A stretch of DNA of 15,428 nucleotides, from assembly GCA_900759475.1 (NCBI GenBank), contig CAAEVK010000021.1, positions 1 through 15,428 of the forward strand, written 5' to 3'. Positions 13,864 through 15,428 of the stretch are shown piece by piece. The notes under the pieces are model-generated. The model saw nothing but the letters and a program-made list of their open reading frames with translations. It made no database searches and was not told the origin of the DNA. The translations under genes were made by a program, and so were the position numbers. Position 1 is the stretch's first letter, and every line of letters starts with the position of its first letter. This DNA is from Clostridia bacterium. GTDB taxonomy: Bacteria; Bacillota; Clostridia; TANB77; CAG-508.

Positions 13864-15130
13864 ATTATACAAAAATTAATGTAAAGTCTGGTAATGGAGG
13901 AAATGGAGCTATTAGCTTTCGTAGAGAAAAATATATAGCTGCTGGTGGACCAGATGGTGGAGATGGTGGAAATGGGGGAGATGTATACTTCCAAGTAGAC
14001 CCAAATACCAATACATTAGTGGATTTTAGATATAATAAAAAATTTAAAGCACAAGACCGGAAAAAATGGAAGTGGAAATCATTGTTCTGGTAAGAAGCGG
14101 AGAAGACTTATATATTAAAGTTCCAAAAGGAACTGTTATTAAAGATGCAATTTCGAATAAAGTAATTGCTGACCTTTCACAAGACAAACAAATAGAATTA
14201 GTATTGTCAGGAGGACGCGGAGGAAAAGGAAATTCTCATTTCGCAACATCAACAAGACAAGTACCAAGATTTGCGCAAGATGGAGAAAAGGGGATTGAAA
14301 AAGAACTTATTTTAGAACTTAAATTATTAGCAGATGTTGGGTTAATTGGTTTTCCTAATGTGGGAAAATCAACACTTCTTTCTATAGTAACTTCTGCAAC
14401 ACCTAAAATTGCAGATTATCATTTTACAACTTTGCAACCTAATTTAGGAGTTGTTAAAACGGAATATGGAGATAGTTTTGTTATAGCGGATATTCCAGGA
14501 ATTATTGAGGGAGCGAGCAAAGGAATTGGACTTGGATTACAGTTTTTAAGGCATATTGAAAGAACGAGATTATTATTACATGTTGTTGATGTTTCTGGTT
14601 CAGAAAATAGAAATCCAGTAGAGGATTTTAATAAAGTAAATGAAGAATTGCAAAGTTATAGTAAAAAATTAGCTAAAAGAAAACAAATTATTGTTGCTAA
14701 CAAAATAGATGTAATGCAAAATGAAAAAAATTACAAAGAACTAGAAGCAATTGCCAAACAAAAGAAAATAGAAATATTTAAAGTGTCAGCAGCAACAGGT
14801 GAAGGAATAAAAGAGTTACTAAAACACACAAATGAAGTATTAAAAAATTTACCAAAAGAAGATTTAATAGAAATAGAAGAAAAAGTTATTTATGAATTAA
14901 AAGAGGATAAAGCTAAATTTGAAATAACAAAACAAGGGGAAATTTATGTTGTAGAAGGACCTGCAATTGACAGAATTCTGGGAAGAACAAATATAGCAGA
15001 TAACGAATCTTTATTTTATTTTCAAAAATGTTTAAAAGAATATGGAATTGAAAATGCATTACGAGAAGAAGGTATACAATCAGGGGATATTGTTAAGTTT
15101 GGCAATTGGGAATTTGAATGGTACGATTAA
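13854..15130 (+). CDS. obg: GTPase Obg/CgtA; reading frame needs two +1 shifts at CGG codons
   Basis: Obg is an essential GTPase of 50S subunit assembly and stress signalling. The Gly-rich Obg fold (MFVDYTKINVKSGNGGNGAISFRREKY...GGPDGGDGGNGGDV) is read from the ATG at 13854 until CGG at 14058-14060. Skipping the C gives GKNGSGNHCSGKK until a second CGG at 14098-14100. Skipping that gives GEDLYIKVPKGT and the remainder: G1 GFPNVGKS (165-172), switch DYHFTTLQPNLG, DIPGIIEGA, ANKID, SAATGEG and a C-terminal OCT domain. The reconstructed protein has 424 residues, close to B. subtilis Obg, and the spacing between the Gly-rich repeats matches the family exactly. Without shifting, TAA follows at 14091-14093; after only one shift, TAA occurs five codons later. 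Loss of Obg would be expected to be lethal, which argues that the gene is expressed or the sequence is wrong. Confidence 0.88.
14058..14061 (+). other. CGGA frameshift site 1 in obg (glycine 69)
   Basis: The in-frame codon after CAA GAC is CGG. Consuming CGGA as glycine continues FKAQD-GKNGSGNHC, where Obg proteins have a conserved Gly in this Gly-rich loop (B. subtilis FKAIRGEHG). Confidence 0.75.
14098..14101 (+). other. CGGA frameshift site 2 in obg (glycine 82)
   Basis: In the frame entered after site 1, the codon after AAG AAG is CGG. Consuming CGGA as glycine yields CSGKKGEDLYIKVP, matching the GK-x-G-E-D-L motif frequent in Obg. Placing an extra A at 14095/14096 (GKSGED) is the alternative. 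The distance from site 1 is 40 nt, the same as in miaA. Confidence 0.65.
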
Positions 15131-15241
15131 AAAATGTATTACAAATTAATACGAGAACTAATTTAAATGCCATGTCAAAGAAAAACTTTATTCTTTTGCA
15201 TTATCTTGTACGGCAATCAATACTAATTTTAAAGAAGGAGA

Positions 15242-15270
15242 TTGTCAATTTTAGGCGAATATGGTATAAT
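15242..15270 (+). promoter_or_regulatory. Near-consensus promoter of the last gene
   Basis: TTGTCA at 15242-15247 and TATAAT at 15265-15270 are spaced by 17 nt with an extended -10 TG. It lies 112 nt after obg and 38 nt before the next start. No clear terminator is seen between 15131 and 15241. Confidence 0.85.
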
Positions 15271-15308
15271 AAAAATAAATAATAGCCCAATAAAGGGGAG
15301 AAATGCCT

Positions 15309-15428
15309 ATGAAAAAGAAAAATAAAATAATGCATATATTACTACTACTAGTGTCAATTGTTAGCATTAGTAGTATTTCGCATGCAGCCAATGTAAGTAG
15401 TGATGAATACAAAATAACAAGTAAAGAA
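15309..15428 (+). CDS. Exported protein, N-terminal fragment (continues past the window)
   Basis: Forty residues are visible. MKKKNKIMHILLLLVSIVSISSISHAANVSSDEYKITSKE has a basic n-region, a hydrophobic core and a likely signal peptidase I site after SHA or HAA. There is no lipobox cysteine. The ATG at 15309 is 8 nt after GGGGAG (15295-15300); an in-frame ATG at 15303 is too close to that site. The mature protein's identity cannot be judged from this fragment. Confidence 0.8.
   Translation, partial: MKKKNKIMHILLLLVSIVSISSISHAANVSSDEYKITSKE

Noticed and set aside
14066..15130. A second gene beginning at ATG 14066 encoding an Obg-like GTPase
   Set aside because: The start has no ribosome binding site and its first residues are out-of-frame translation of the Obg Gly-rich loop. 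The N-terminal Obg fold is directly upstream in other frames.
1168..15130. Alternative code with UGA as tryptophan
   Set aside because: TGA ends miaA and the guanylate-kinase-like gene at expected positions, and Trp residues are encoded by TGG.
15210..15212. CGG between obg and the last gene as another frameshift site
   Set aside because: The region has no coding frame around it.
1..15428. CRISPR arrays, tRNA or rRNA genes, insertion sequences
   Set aside because: No spaced direct repeats, cloverleaf sequences, rRNA motifs or transposase motifs were seen on either strand.

Overview
The window is an AT-rich chromosomal segment from a low-GC Gram-positive bacterium, most likely an uncultivated member of the Clostridia. 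The evidence is the gene content (mutL-miaA, sepF, divIVA, a T-box-controlled valS, rplU-rpmA, trpS, obg), the AGGAGG-type ribosome binding sites, and AGA-dominated arginine usage. UGA is used as a stop (miaA and the guanylate-kinase-like gene end in TGA), so this is not the Mycoplasma code. All recognised genes are on the + strand.

Layout. 1-885: 3' part of a surface protein with tandem Ig-like (Big_2) repeats, then a hairpin. 1168-5398: mutL, miaA and a single-pass HlyD-like envelope protein in one tight run. 5527-6490: sepF and divIVA (cell division), then a terminator. 6682-6867: a small two-helix membrane protein with a strong terminator. 7124-10190: promoter, T-box riboswitch, a possible short leader ORF and valS. 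10263-10846: an isolated cassette of different base and codon composition encoding an unrecognised 152-residue protein. 11021-12407: guanylate-kinase-like gene, perfect promoter, L21 leader, rplU, rpmA, terminator. 12459-15130: small nucleotidyltransferase, trpS and obg. 15309-end: start of an exported protein behind a near-consensus promoter.

The most striking observation is in the reading frames. Three conserved genes (miaA, the HlyD-like gene and obg) each need two +1 shifts to give a full-length family-like protein. All six shifts can be placed at the same event: the codon reached in the frame being read is CGG, the protein continues if CGGN is consumed as one glycine (C skipped, GGN read), and the glycine falls where the family expects one, including the P-loop glycine of MiaA. 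The sites come in pairs 40, 31 and 40 nt apart. I find no ordinary in-frame CGG codon in any other native gene here, although CGA, CGT and CGC are used. The only triplet CGG is in the foreign-looking gene at 10340. This suggests CGG is unassigned in this lineage (as known for Mycoplasma capricolum) and is bypassed by +1 frameshifting or quadruplet decoding. A sequencing or assembly artefact is the main alternative and must be excluded from reads and relatives.

A second coherent observation is that L27 lacks the N-terminal extension typical of Firmicutes, and the Prp protease gene that normally sits between rplU and rpmA is also absent.
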